Positions 16,869 through 25,892 of a stretch of 64,000 nt of DNA are shown here, piece after piece. The stretch comes from Gammaproteobacteria bacterium (lineage in GTDB: Bacteria; Pseudomonadota; Gammaproteobacteria; Pseudomonadales; Pseudohongiellaceae): contig JAFMKB010000001.1 of assembly GCA_017853205.1 (NCBI GenBank), positions 62,001 to 126,000 of the forward strand, written 5' to 3'. Every line of letters starts with the position of its first letter. Position 1 is the stretch's first letter. The notes beneath the pieces are model-generated. The model was not told the origin of the DNA and did not search any database. It saw only the letters and a program-made list of their open reading frames with translations. The position numbers and the translations under genes were made by a program.

Positions 16869-19562
16869 CTAATGCGAAAGCGGATTAGGTTTATTCTGGT
16901 CGATGCCCTCTTTCTTCATAAAGGCAGTGATTTGTTTCGCCTCGATCAAGCCTCGTGCACGGAGCTCGGTCAGAGCTGCCAGAACAATAAACTTCGCGTC
17001 CACCTCGAAAAAGTGTCGAAGTTTTTCACGGCTATCACTACGACCAAACCCGTCGGTTCCGAGCACTTTATACGTATCGGGTACGAACTCCCTGATCTGA
17101 TCCGAATACGACATCATGTAATCGGTCGTTGCGATGACAGGCCCTTTTTTGCTTTCGAGTTGTTCAGTTACAAACGGTTTCTTTATCTTCGCATTAGGAT
17201 TTAGCATATTCTCTCGAGAGACCGTGAGCGCTTCTCGACGCAGCTCATTGAAACTTGTAACACTCCAAACGTCTACGTGTGCGCCGAATTGGTCGCGTAA
17301 TATCGCTGCCGCTTTCCTAACCTCGCGAAGTATTGTGCCGCTGCCAAGGAGGCGAACGCTGAGTTCCTTCAACTCCTTCTTCGGAGCGGCAGTTTTGTAC
17401 TCATCAGTGTCGCTATCTTCGAGGAGATACATCCCACGAATGATGCCGTCTTCGACGCCCTCAGGCATTTCAGGCTGCACATAGTTCTCATTCATCGTAG
17501 TGATGTAATAGAACACAGACTCCATCTCATCATACATACGGCGCAGACCATCTTGAATAATCACCGCGAGCTCATAGGCATACGTTGGGTCATAGGTAAC
17601 GCAGTTGGGGATAGTGCCTGCCAGAATATGGCTATGGCCATCTTGATGCTGTAGACCTTCGCCATTGAGGGTCGTGCGCCCCGCTGTTGCGCCGATGAGG
17701 AATCCACGCGCCTGTGAATCTCCGGCTGCCCAGCAAAGGTCTCCTACACGCTGAAAACCGAACATCGAGTAGTAGATATAGAATGGAATCATTGGGTAAT
17801 TACTTACGCTGTAGGAGGTCGCTGCGGCAAGCCACGCTGAAAATGCGCCCGCCTCGCTGATCCCTTCCTCGAGCATCTGACCCTGCTTGTCTTCCCGATA
17901 AAACATCACCTGGTTGGAATCGGCGGGGTCGTAAAGCTGACCCACAGAAGAGTAAATCCCCATCTGCCTAAACATTCCCTCCATACCGAAGGTGCGCGCC
18001 TCATCAGGAACGATAGGTACAACTCGCTGACCTATCTCTTTATCCTTAGCCAAAGTAGACAGCATGCGCACAAATGCCATTGTCGTCGACACCTCACGCT
18101 CACCGCTGCTCTTTAATTGCGCATCGAAGGCGCTTAACGTAGGCACCGGCAGCGGTGTCGTAACACTACGACGCTGCGGCACAGGCTTGCCAAGAGACTC
18201 GCGCACTTTGCGCATGTATTTTAGCTCGAGGCTGTCCTCGGCGGGGCGGTAATAAGGCACCTCTTCGAGCTTATCGTCAGGAATAGGAATACCAAAACGG
18301 TCACGGAATTTCTTCAGCGATTCGATGTCGAGTTTCTTCACAGAGTGAGCGTTGTTTTGCGCCTCTGCGGTATCCCCGAAAGCATAGCCTTTAACAGTTT
18401 TGGCGAGAATCACCGTCGGCTTGCCACTCGCGCGTGTTGCCTCAGCGTACGCCGCATAGACCTTATAAGGATCATGCCCGCCTCGGTTGAGCGCCATAAT
18501 ATCGTCGTCTGACAAGTGTTCGACCATCTTGAGCAGTTCGGGGCTTTTACCGAAGAAGTTTTCGCGCGTGTAGGCGCCGCCACGGGCAACGTAATTTTGA
18601 TACTCGCCATCGACCACTTCGTTCATTCGCGCCTGCAAAATTCCATCTTTATCTGCTTGCAACAACGGATCCCAATGACGCCCCCAGACAACTTTGATGA
18701 CATCCCAGCCTGCGCCGCGGAAAACACCCTCAAGCTCTTGGATGATTTTGCCATTGCCGCGCACGGGGCCATCGAGTCGCTGAAGATTACAGTTGATTAC
18801 AAAGATCAGGTTGTCTAACTTTTCGCGGCCCGCCTTGCTGATCGCGCCAAGCGATTCAGGCTCATCGGTTTCGCCATCGCCAAGAAACGCCCAAATTTTG
18901 CGACGACTGTTATCCAGAAGTCCGCGGCTAGTCTGATATTTCAACAGATGAGCCTGATAGATCGCCTGAATGGGGCCAAGCCCCATCGAGACTGTGGGAA
19001 ACTGCCAATAATCAGGCATTAGCCACGGATGGGGATAGGAAGAAAGCCCGTTGCCATCTACCTCTTGGCGGAAATTATCGAGTTGTTTTTCATCGATGCG
19101 GCCTTCCAAATACGAGCGCGCGTAAATACCGGGGGATGAATGCCCTTGGAAGTAGATGAGATCGCCTTCGTCGTGTTCATTAGGACCGCGGAAAAAATAG
19201 TTAAAGCCGACATCGTAGAGGGTTGCCGCGGATGAGAATGTTGAGATGTGTCCACCTATACTTGGATTGCGCATGTTCGCGCGCATCACCATCGCCATTG
19301 CGTTCCAACGCACGATGCCTCGAATCTCGCGCTCCATGAACATATCGCCTGGCATGCGGTCTTCGGTCGTGGGGCTTATTGTGTTGCGATAGTCTGTATA
19401 AACCGCCGTGGAATCTTCGCGCGGATCGACGATGGAGGCGCGAGCGGACAGCGTGTTGAGCAAATAATGCGCGCGATCCGATCCTTCTTCGTCGATTACC
19501 GAATTAAGCGCGTCCAGCCATTCTTTGGTTTCTTCGGGGTTTATATCTTGATGTTCGCTCAT
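16869..19562 (-). CDS. aceE: Pyruvate dehydrogenase E1 component (homodimeric type)
   Basis: Decarboxylates pyruvate with thiamine diphosphate and loads acetyl onto the E2 lipoyl arm. About 897 aa, the large homodimeric E1 of gammaproteobacteria rather than the alpha/beta form. The ThDP motif runs from FLGDGETDEPES to VINCNLQRLDGPVRG. Other family segments are RGFLIGATAGRTTLNGEGLQ and the C-terminal GTDGFGRSDSREKLR. An ATG 9 bp further upstream is in frame; I prefer MSEHQ at 19562, which has AAGGA 8 bp before it. It is first in the aceE-aceF operon. A GntR-type palindrome lies about 127 bp upstream. Confidence 0.97.
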   Translation of the reverse strand: MSEHQDINPEETKEWLDALNSVIDEEGSDRAHYLLNTLSARASIVDPREDSTAVYTDYRNTISPTTEDRMPGDMFMEREIRGIVRWNAMAMVMRANMRNPSIGGHISTFSSAATLYDVGFNYFFRGPNEHDEGDLIYFQGHSSPGIYARSYLEGRIDEKQLDNFRQEVDGNGLSSYPHPWLMPDYWQFPTVSMGLGPIQAIYQAHLLKYQTSRGLLDNSRRKIWAFLGDGETDEPESLGAISKAGREKLDNLIFVINCNLQRLDGPVRGNGKIIQELEGVFRGAGWDVIKVVWGRHWDPLLQADKDGILQARMNEVVDGEYQNYVARGGAYTRENFFGKSPELLKMVEHLSDDDIMALNRGGHDPYKVYAAYAEATRASGKPTVILAKTVKGYAFGDTAEAQNNAHSVKKLDIESLKKFRDRFGIPIPDDKLEEVPYYRPAEDSLELKYMRKVRESLGKPVPQRRSVTTPLPVPTLSAFDAQLKSSGEREVSTTMAFVRMLSTLAKDKEIGQRVVPIVPDEARTFGMEGMFRQMGIYSSVGQLYDPADSNQVMFYREDKQGQMLEEGISEAGAFSAWLAAATSYSVSNYPMIPFYIYYSMFGFQRVGDLCWAAGDSQARGFLIGATAGRTTLNGEGLQHQDGHSHILAGTIPNCVTYDPTYAYELAVIIQDGLRRMYDEMESVFYYITTMNENYVQPEMPEGVEDGIIRGMYLLEDSDTDEYKTAAPKKELKELSVRLLGSGTILREVRKAAAILRDQFGAHVDVWSVTSFNELRREALTVSRENMLNPNAKIKKPFVTEQLESKKGPVIATTDYMMSYSDQIREFVPDTYKVLGTDGFGRSDSREKLRHFFEVDAKFIVLAALTELRARGLIEAKQITAFMKKEGIDQNKPNPLSH

Positions 19563-19687
19563 CGATTTCATCCTTACCCTAACATGATTAGTAAAGCTAT
19601 TGCCTTACATAATAGGTGTAACTTAATTACAAGATGACAGAATTTTAGTCTTGTTCACCCATGGATTCCAGTTTCGTTGAAAAAATA

Positions 19688-19702
19688 TGTAGTTAAACTA
19701 CA
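19688..19702. promoter_or_regulatory. GntR/FadR-subfamily-like operator upstream of aceE
   Basis: TGTAGTT-A-AACTACA is an inverted repeat with 7-bp arms and a 1-bp centre. Its core TAGTTAAACTA fits the TnGTnnnACnA pattern of the FadR branch of GntR regulators, to which the pyruvate-sensing repressor PdhR belongs. It is the only clear palindrome in the 211 bp between aceE and ampE. Regulation of aceEF by such a protein is inferred; no regulator gene is adjacent. Confidence 0.5.
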
Positions 19703-19773
19703 AATAATAACGAAGAGTTGGCTATTTACTCGGTATCGGCACCCCATCCTAAAAACCTTAACTTGCCAACTGG

Positions 19774-20676
19774 CTAAGCGCCTATGAGCGTGACCACCGC
19801 GACGACGACAAGCCAAACGATTTGGCTACGCTCGAGAAGCCCACTTAAATCCTCTATCTCCAGACGCATCGCTGCCTCATCAAAGTCACCCTCCTTCACC
19901 TCACAGGCGACCGACTCGGAAAGCGCGCACCGAGCCCAATCGGCTAACAATTGGGCGTTATCGCTCGCCACTTCAAACTCCCACAGATGGCGCCGAAGAC
20001 GAGAGACACAGCTATTAAAATCACCAACCAGAGAGAAGGTGATTGCCAGCAGCCTAAGCGGCACCCACTCAATAACGGCGATAATCCTCTCGAGATGCGC
20101 CGCGAGGGTACGATCCGACTCTTCGCAAAGTTCGGCTCTGAGTTGATAGCTGACATAGCCAAAGATCACGCCTACGGGACCTGCAACAAGATACAGCGCG
20201 TACATCATAAACATACGTTCGAAGCTTCTATAAGCGAGCAGGCGCTTAAATTGAGCGACGATTGCTGCACCGTCTTCGGTGCGAGGAACACCTTCGAGCC
20301 GGAGCTCTGTTTCGAGATAGTTGATGCATTCCTGCCTATCACCTGCGTTCCAGGATCCCAGGAAATCGCGAACCAACCTCCCAGGCTGGGTTCTATCCAT
20401 TGCGAAAAGAAGAACGAAGAGATGCAAAAGCATCGTCGCGAGGCCGTAGAACGTGCCCTCGGCCAACGCACCGAGAATAAGCATGACAGCAATCAGTACG
20501 CCGTAGATAGCGCCCAAGGCAGCGGCAATTGAATACCTGCCGCCGCCGTGGGTTTTATCAACCAGCTTACGGATGGCTCGTTGATAGCGCCCAAACCATG
20601 AATCATCAAAGCGCTCAGCATCTCGCAGCCAAGTCGCTGTCAGCACCAAGGCAAGTAAGATAACCAAAAATTTCAC
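19774..20676 (-). CDS. ampE: AmpE-like inner-membrane protein
   Basis: A 300-aa membrane protein of the AmpE family, linked with ampD in beta-lactamase induction studies; its biochemical role is unknown. The N-terminus MKFLVILLALVLTATWLRD and the DSWFGRYQRAI segment match the family, followed by hydrophobic stretches near 46-66, 72-93, 158-178 and a last helix at 283-299. It follows the amidase gene ampD by 56 bp on the same strand, the conserved ampDE order. Neither ampR nor ampC is present, so a housekeeping role in wall recycling is more likely here than resistance. Confidence 0.88.
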   Translation of the reverse strand: MKFLVILLALVLTATWLRDAERFDDSWFGRYQRAIRKLVDKTHGGGRYSIAAALGAIYGVLIAVMLILGALAEGTFYGLATMLLHLFVLLFAMDRTQPGRLVRDFLGSWNAGDRQECINYLETELRLEGVPRTEDGAAIVAQFKRLLAYRSFERMFMMYALYLVAGPVGVIFGYVSYQLRAELCEESDRTLAAHLERIIAVIEWVPLRLLAITFSLVGDFNSCVSRLRRHLWEFEVASDNAQLLADWARCALSESVACEVKEGDFDEAAMRLEIEDLSGLLERSQIVWLVVVAVVTLIGA

Positions 20677-20732
20677 TTAGTATCCTCGCTCGAAAAAATA
20701 TTCTGAAGCACCAAAGGCAACCGGCGCGCGAT

Positions 20733-21299
20733 TTACGAAAATTCTCGAAGTCGCACGATTTCGCAGCCGAGCTTTTGCCAATCAAACCCTTCACCCGGAT
20801 CAGTCTTGCGTCCCGGCGCTATATCACTGTGACCAACGATACGTTCAGTCGTCACGCCTTCGTAATAGGACTCCAACGCAATGACCAGAGCTGCGAGGGA
20901 GGTATACTGCGCCGCCTCAAAAACATCGTAGTCAGTACCCTCAAGCTCGATTCCGATCGAAAAATCATTGCACTCCTCACGCCCCTCATAGCAGGAGCGA
21001 CCGGCATGCCACGCCCGGCGGTCTAGGTTAACGAACTGAGTTACTTTCCCGGAGCGCTCTATCAGCACGTGAGCAGAGACCTCGAGACCCGCGATCTCTT
21101 CAAAGTAGGGGTGCTCACTGACCTGAAGCTGATTACAAAAAAAACGCTGAACTGCCCCGGTACCGTATTCACCCGGCGGCAAACTGATACTGTGAACAAC
21201 TACAAGATCTATCGGAACGCCCTTGGGCCGTTCGCCGAAGTTGGGCGAGACCAGCTGCTCCGCGGGTGTAATCGTGCCGTTTGATATATGAAATCTCAT
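20733..21299 (-). CDS. ampD: 1,6-anhydro-N-acetylmuramyl-L-alanine amidase AmpD
   Basis: Cytoplasmic zinc amidase that removes the stem peptide from anhydro-muropeptides brought in by AmpG. The 188-aa chain has the family blocks VVVHSISLPPGEYG (first zinc His), the AWHAGRS segment and IVGHSDIAPGRKTDPG (second zinc His and metal Asp). No signal peptide, consistent with AmpD rather than periplasmic AmiD. The frame is open to 21425, but the ATG at 21299 gives the normal length of residues before the first motif; no clear ribosome site marks it, so the start is provisional. It is divergent from nadC and first of ampD-ampE. Confidence 0.93.
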   Translation of the reverse strand: MRFHISNGTITPAEQLVSPNFGERPKGVPIDLVVVHSISLPPGEYGTGAVQRFFCNQLQVSEHPYFEEIAGLEVSAHVLIERSGKVTQFVNLDRRAWHAGRSCYEGREECNDFSIGIELEGTDYDVFEAAQYTSLAALVIALESYYEGVTTERIVGHSDIAPGRKTDPGEGFDWQKLGCEIVRLREFS

Positions 21300-21452
21300 G
21301 AAAAGGTTAATAACCTGTACCGAATGTCCTCTAAGCATACGCCAGCACAGTGCAGCACGCATACCCTCTATTCCTATTCTATCGGCCTTGCGCCATACTT
21401 CTGTCACGTCACTTGAGATCGACACCTAATCCGCAGTTACGCAGGATCAGCA

Positions 21453-22328
21453 ATGCAAACAAACCGCACTAACAGCGACCTTCCGTCACGAGAAGACCTC
21501 ATCAATATAGTTAGAACGACCTTGGAGGAAGATGTCGGCAGCGGGGACATTACCGCCGCGCTCATTCCGGCCGGCCGTGCCGCCACAGCAAAAATCATTG
21601 GTCGCGAGCCGGGAATCCTTTGTGGCACACACTATGCTGAGGAAGTGTTCTCACAAATCGGTCTCACGTCGGGCAGTGTCGCTATTGATTGGCTGGTTGG
21701 CGATGGCGATGAGGTAAAGGACGGCACTGTCATTGCCTCGCTGTCTGGGTCTGCGCGCAGCATTCTTACTGGTGAACGTAGCGCGCTCAATATTCTACAG
21801 ACGCTTTCTGCGACGGCGACGACGAGTCGTCACTACGCGAGGCTTGTGCAACATACGAAAGTGAAAATTCTTGACACTCGAAAGACGCTGCCGGCGCTGC
21901 GCACCGCACAGAAATACGCAGTTCGGGTTGGCGGTTGTGACAACCATCGCATCGGACTTTTCGACGCTTTTCTCATAAAAGAGAATCATATCGCCGCCTG
22001 TGGCGGCATCGCCGCCGCCATTCAACGCGCAAGGACCTTAAACAGCGCTTTGCCGGTAGAAATCGAAGTGCAAACGGTGGCCGAGTTAGACGAAGCCATT
22101 GCCGCCCGCGCCGATATTGTCATGCTCGACAACTTCGATTTAACGCAAACCATCGCGGCGGTAAAACACACAGCGGGACGAGTCAAACTCGAAGCATCCG
22201 GCAGCATAGATGACGCACGCTTGGTAGAGATTGCCGAAACCGGTGTAGACTTTATTTCAATCGGTGCACTAACCAAACACTGCCGCGCACTCGATCTATC
22301 CCTGTTATTTGATTTCTCGAAAACCTGA
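21453..22328 (+). CDS. nadC: Nicotinate-nucleotide pyrophosphorylase (quinolinate phosphoribosyltransferase)
   Basis: Makes nicotinate mononucleotide from quinolinate and PRPP in de novo NAD synthesis. The 291-aa chain has EEDVGSGDITAALIP at the N-terminus, the GERSALNILQTLS helix, DTRKTLPALRTAQKYAV and GGCDNHRIGLFDAFLIKENH (substrate phosphate and carboxylate contacts), and a C-terminal VKLEASGSIDDARL barrel. It is divergent from ampD as in E. coli and Pseudomonas. Its TGA overlaps the ATG of the next gene by one base, so a nuclease gene is probably read from the same transcript; the two have no known metabolic link. Confidence 0.97.
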   Translation: MQTNRTNSDLPSREDLINIVRTTLEEDVGSGDITAALIPAGRAATAKIIGREPGILCGTHYAEEVFSQIGLTSGSVAIDWLVGDGDEVKDGTVIASLSGSARSILTGERSALNILQTLSATATTSRHYARLVQHTKVKILDTRKTLPALRTAQKYAVRVGGCDNHRIGLFDAFLIKENHIAACGGIAAAIQRARTLNSALPVEIEVQTVAELDEAIAARADIVMLDNFDLTQTIAAVKHTAGRVKLEASGSIDDARLVEIAETGVDFISIGALTKHCRALDLSLLFDFSKT

Positions 22329-23122
22329 TGAACCACGCTGTCAACCTAACTGAGAGCCTGCATATGATCTTACGTTCGCTAGAGACTACTCATAGCAACA
22401 CTCACAGCAAACCCGGGCCATGCAGACAACAAGCTCTGCGCTCGATCATCTTCTCTGCCCTCACAGCAATGGCACTCTTTGGCGCCAGCGCGCTCTGGGC
22501 ACATGCCGGCAGTCTCGACCAGAACGGTGGTCATTATCAGTTTAATTCCTACCATTGCCATCTAGGCGGTTGTGAAATGCCGGACACATTCAATCGAGTT
22601 GGTCGCGATAGCCTGCTTATCGATAGACGCGGCAGGGAAAAATTTTTCAATGAAGACGATTGGAACTTCGAACAGGATTTCGACAACGACTGCCAATCGA
22701 CACGGCAAGAAATGCTCGTTCTGACGAGCAGAGTCGAAGCGCGTTTTACCAACCCAAGAAACTGCATTGTAAGAACGGGAGAATGGCTCGATGAATACAC
22801 CGGCGACGTGTTTACTGTAGCCACCCAGGTCGACATCGATCATGTAATCCCGAGACTCTATGCTCATACGCATGGTGGGGATCGGTGGCCACAGAGCAAA
22901 AAAATCCAATTCTCGAACGACCCATTGAATCTAATGATAGTAGAGAAGCGGGAAATCAGAAGAAAATCGAATCGAGGCCCCAGTCGCTATCTGCCGCGAA
23001 AGGAATTTCAGTGTGAGTATGCGAGGCTTTGGCGCGGCTTGGCCGCAAAATACGACCTCGATATAGACCAAAGGGACAACAGCGCACTCAAAAAGATCGA
23101 GAGCGGATGCGGGTCAGACTGA
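22328..23122 (+). CDS. Secreted HNH/DUF1524-type nuclease, predicted
   Basis: A 264-aa protein with a signal sequence in the N-terminal 60 residues (basic stretch, then SIIFSALTAMALFGASALWAHA). If translation starts at the second Met (22364) the n-region is more usual. After the signal comes a His/Cys motif, GGHYQFNSYHCHLGGC (about 67-82). The catalytic-like core reads DIDHVIPRLYAH (169-180), NDPLNLMIV (197-205) and KSNRGPSRYLP (213-223): the D-H-V, N-D-x-x-N-L and K-x-x-R pattern of His-Me finger nucleases of the DUF1524 kind. Five or six cysteines suggest disulfides in the periplasm or outside. Likely roles are nutrient DNA breakdown or DNA processing; neither is shown. The start codon overlaps the nadC stop. 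Confidence 0.75.
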   Translation: MNHAVNLTESLHMILRSLETTHSNTHSKPGPCRQQALRSIIFSALTAMALFGASALWAHAGSLDQNGGHYQFNSYHCHLGGCEMPDTFNRVGRDSLLIDRRGREKFFNEDDWNFEQDFDNDCQSTRQEMLVLTSRVEARFTNPRNCIVRTGEWLDEYTGDVFTVATQVDIDHVIPRLYAHTHGGDRWPQSKKIQFSNDPLNLMIVEKREIRRKSNRGPSRYLPRKEFQCEYARLWRGLAAKYDLDIDQRDNSALKKIESGCGSD

Positions 23123-23152
23123 ACCCGTCGAGCGCGAGGGCGGCGACGGGTT
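23122..23152. terminator. Hairpin without U-tract between nuclease and cytochrome c genes
   Basis: AACCCGTCG (23122-23130) pairs with CGACGGGTT (23144-23152) across a 13-nt GC-rich loop. It starts at the last base of the nuclease stop codon and lies 25 bp before the end of the converging cytochrome gene. Only TTAAGG follows, so it lacks a proper U-tract; a terminator role is inferred from position. Confidence 0.45.
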
Positions 23153-23177
23153 AAGGTCTGAGAGCGAAGCTTTCGAG

Positions 23178-23636
23178 CTAGGGAGCGACGATAGTGATAT
23201 CGGCCATATTGCCATCAGGGTCGAGCGCCGATTCGCCAGTTGGAAAGCCGTTCTCGGACAAAATGTAGGCCACTACGTCGGTGTATTCCTCTAGCATCAG
23301 AGAGCCCGGGTTATCTGCAGGCATTGTGCCTAAAATAGTTTCCCACATCCAAAGCACAGGCTGGCCGTCCCATGACTTTAACGCATCACGGTAGAAGCGC
23401 ATATCGTGGCAGGTTTTGCAGGCCGTGTCGTAGGTTGTCTTGCCCGCGTCAACCTGCGCTTGGGTGAAGACACCGTCATTAATGGTGCGAGTTTCCGCAA
23501 GAGCACTCTGCGAGGACATCAAACCAAAGACCAGCGACGCAGCAAACATTGCTTTCGTACGCGTTAAAATCGACAGACTCATCGAACTGCTTCTCGAACT
23601 ACTAGTCACTTTTCTCATCTTACTACCCATTATCAT
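23178..23636 (-). CDS. Monohaem class I cytochrome c, periplasmic
   Basis: A 152-aa exported protein with one haem site, CKTCH (residue about 73), and a probable axial Met in GTMPADNPG about 35 residues later; the C-terminal helix YTDVVAYILSENGFP is typical of class I cytochromes c. The signal sequence ends near SSQSALAET. The first ATG (23636) gives an unusually long Ser-rich n-region; the Met at 23582 is a good alternative start with GAGAAG upstream. It stands alone, convergent with the nuclease gene and divergent from the pilin gene. The partner oxidoreductase cannot be told from context. Confidence 0.85.
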   Translation of the reverse strand: MIMGSKMRKVTSSSRSSSMSLSILTRTKAMFAASLVFGLMSSQSALAETRTINDGVFTQAQVDAGKTTYDTACKTCHDMRFYRDALKSWDGQPVLWMWETILGTMPADNPGSLMLEEYTDVVAYILSENGFPTGESALDPDGNMADITIVAP

Positions 23637-24060
23637 TCAGCCTTTCTTTAGCTTCGGTCCTGGCCTCTCCGAAGCCCCAATTTGAGCGCTTGGGCGCTTC
23701 TAATTAACCAACAGGAACATAAACTACCTCTCTCAATCATTCAAGGGCGGGTTACGACTCCTCAGGCATCGAATACTACGCTGCTTGAGAGAATTCAGCT
23801 TAGATCTTATGAGATTAATAGAACCTGAATGTCGTTCAGCGCACGGAGGCACGCTCTCTCCCCTGCTCCTACCAAACCAACGCAACGGCCTCGTGGCGCA
23901 AATGATCTATTTTAAAAATAACTGTTAGGAATCCTTGCCGGATCAGTTCTTGTATAGGGCAAAGGCGCCATTTACCTAGGGCGTCGTTATAACTCGCGCA
24001 CGCGAACCCGTTTAAAAAGCAACTATCCGCTCAACATAGAGATCCCGATGGAGAGACAGT
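23637..24060. other. Non-coding gap between cytochrome c and pilin genes
   Basis: This 424-bp region separates two divergent genes and must hold both promoters. I could not find a convincing sigma70 or sigma54 promoter pair. The pilin ribosome site GGAGAG is at its right end. It has no ORF with recognisable content and no tRNA. Its length is unusual for this compact window. Confidence 0.5.
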
Positions 24061-24534
24061 ATGAACCTGCAGACTATTCAACTCCCTTCCACAGCTCGCT
24101 GCCTACGCCAAATGCAAACTAGAAAAGGCGGTTTTACGCTCATCGAAATAATGGTAGTCATTGTCATTATCGGTATTTTAGCTCTGATCGCAGTGCCTCA
24201 ATACAACGTGTTTTCGCAACGAGCAGAATTTACAGAGTTAGTCTCAGCCGCCTCACCGCTTAGGACGTCTGTCGAAATTGCTATCCAGACACGCGGACCA
24301 GCAGATTTAGATGCGCTTGATGGTGGGGCCGATGCTGCCATGGGGATTCCTGCAACGGTTGTCGCGGCCGCAGCGACGCACGGCAGCCAAGTGGCAAATG
24401 GCGTTATCACAATGACTTGGCGCGCCGATACCTCGCCTCTTGCGGGAATCACTTATACCTTAACGCCCAATGGCATTGTTCCACCGGTTGTCTGGACAGT
24501 CGGCGGCACATGCGTGGCAGCAAATTTCTGTTGA
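24061..24534 (+). CDS. pilA: Type IV pilin-like protein (prepilin)
   Basis: Structural subunit of a type IV pilus. The prepilin peptidase site is RKGG/FTLIEIMVV with Glu at mature position 5, followed by the hydrophobic polymerisation helix. The mature part would be 133 aa, with a C-terminal disulfide pair Cys151/Cys157. From the first ATG, which has GGAGAG 6-7 bp upstream, the leader is 24 aa, longer than the 6-7 aa usual for this class; an in-frame ATG at 24112 would give a normal leader but has no ribosome site. It precedes pilC and pilD, as in Pseudomonas, with pilB absent. Confidence 0.88.
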   Translation: MNLQTIQLPSTARCLRQMQTRKGGFTLIEIMVVIVIIGILALIAVPQYNVFSQRAEFTELVSAASPLRTSVEIAIQTRGPADLDALDGGADAAMGIPATVVAAAATHGSQVANGVITMTWRADTSPLAGITYTLTPNGIVPPVVWTVGGTCVAANFC

Positions 24535-24646
24535 AACACGCGGTGCTGCACATGGCGTCAAAACTCGCGAAGTGTCCAGGCGTAGCCTATATCTAGCTAA
24601 AGCTAGTAAATTAAAGACCTATACTTACGCGTTAAAATACTGACTT

Positions 24647-25864
24647 ATGCCGCGGCAATCGACTTCGACAACCTACTCTTGGCAAGGCTTTGATAGATTC
24701 GGCAATCGTCGAAAAGGCGAGCTGCAAGCGCAGGACAAGCAGCATGCGCTGCAAAAACTCTCGAAGATGGGTATTCGACGCGGACGTGTAAGGCGCGCTG
24801 TTCAATCCTCATCCTTCTTGCCCGGCAACAGAATAAAGCCCGCCCATGTCGCGCTCTTTACCCGACAGTTCGCAACAATGATGAAAGCTGGAATACCACT
24901 TGTTCAATCATTCGACATTGTCATTCAGGGTCTGGACCATCCGAAAATGAGTTTGATGACAACCGCCATTCGAGCTGAAATTGCCGCCGGCAATAGCTTT
25001 GCCGAAAGTCTTCGTCGCTATCCACGCGTATTCGATACACTTTACTGTAATCTGATTGAGGTTGGGGAGAGCTCCGGCTCATTAGAGGTCATGCTGGACC
25101 GGCTCGCTACATTTAAAGAGAAAACCGAAGCACTAAAGTCGAAGATCCGCAAAGCGATGAATTACCCTATCGCCATTATCCTCGTCGCGCTGTTGAGCTC
25201 TGGCATTATGCTTATTGAAGTGGTGCCCGCGCTCGCACAAACCTTTTCGAGTTTTGGCGCGGAGCTGCCCGCGTTTACCCTTTTCGTTGTAGCACTTTCA
25301 GATTGGGTTACAGCCTATTGGTGGCAATCGCTGCTTGGTGCCGGCATTGTTCTAATCTTATCGAAAGAAGCTTTACTGCGGTTTAAAGCTCTGCGTCAAC
25401 TCGTGGATCGCCTGCTGCTGCGACTCCCCATTGTTGGCGCAATTATAAAAGCGGCCTGCTATGCCCGATTTTGTCGCACTCTATCTACTTTGTATGCCGC
25501 AGGCGTGCCCTTGGTTGATGCGTTAGACTCCGTCGCCGGTGCGACTGGCAATCATGTCTTCGAACAGGCTATCAACAGAATTCGCACTGATGTTACGAAC
25601 GGCCAATCCCTTCACTCAGCCATTAGCAGCACCGGACTTTTCCCGACAATGATTAGCCAAATGGCCAGCATCGGCGAAGAATCAGGGTCTCTCGAAGCAA
25701 TGCTCGAGAGGAGCGCAACTCATTTCGAGGCTGAGGTCGATGATGCGGTTGACAGCCTGACTTCTCTCCTCGAACCTGCCATCATAGTTGTTATTGGAGT
25801 TCTTGTGGGTGGACTTGTAATAGCAATGTATCTTCCCATCTTCCAATTAGGTTCAGTGATCTAG
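24647..25864 (+). CDS. pilC: Type IV pilus inner-membrane platform protein PilC
   Basis: A 405-aa platform protein that links the pilus ATPases to the growing pilus. It has two copies of the T2SF domain, roughly residues 67-190 and 270-392, each with an FTRQFATMMKAGIPLVQS- or FCRTLSTLYAAGVPLVDA-like start and a GEESGSLE/GESSGSLE motif. Membrane helices are near 171-194, 220-240 and 376-397. The gene directly follows the pilin gene with a gap of 112 bp. The assembly ATPase gene pilB, which normally lies between the two, is absent, so PilC must use an ATPase encoded elsewhere. Confidence 0.95.
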   Translation: MPRQSTSTTYSWQGFDRFGNRRKGELQAQDKQHALQKLSKMGIRRGRVRRAVQSSSFLPGNRIKPAHVALFTRQFATMMKAGIPLVQSFDIVIQGLDHPKMSLMTTAIRAEIAAGNSFAESLRRYPRVFDTLYCNLIEVGESSGSLEVMLDRLATFKEKTEALKSKIRKAMNYPIAIILVALLSSGIMLIEVVPALAQTFSSFGAELPAFTLFVVALSDWVTAYWWQSLLGAGIVLILSKEALLRFKALRQLVDRLLLRLPIVGAIIKAACYARFCRTLSTLYAAGVPLVDALDSVAGATGNHVFEQAINRIRTDVTNGQSLHSAISSTGLFPTMISQMASIGEESGSLEAMLERSATHFEAEVDDAVDSLTSLLEPAIIVVIGVLVGGLVIAMYLPIFQLGSVI

Positions 25865-25892
25865 TCACACGCTTGGAGTCGCTCGATAGACC

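Noticed and set aside
19951-20532. 193-aa plus-strand ORF opposite ampE
   Set aside because: Shadow of ampE, which has clear family sequence, membrane helices and conserved ampD neighbourhood.
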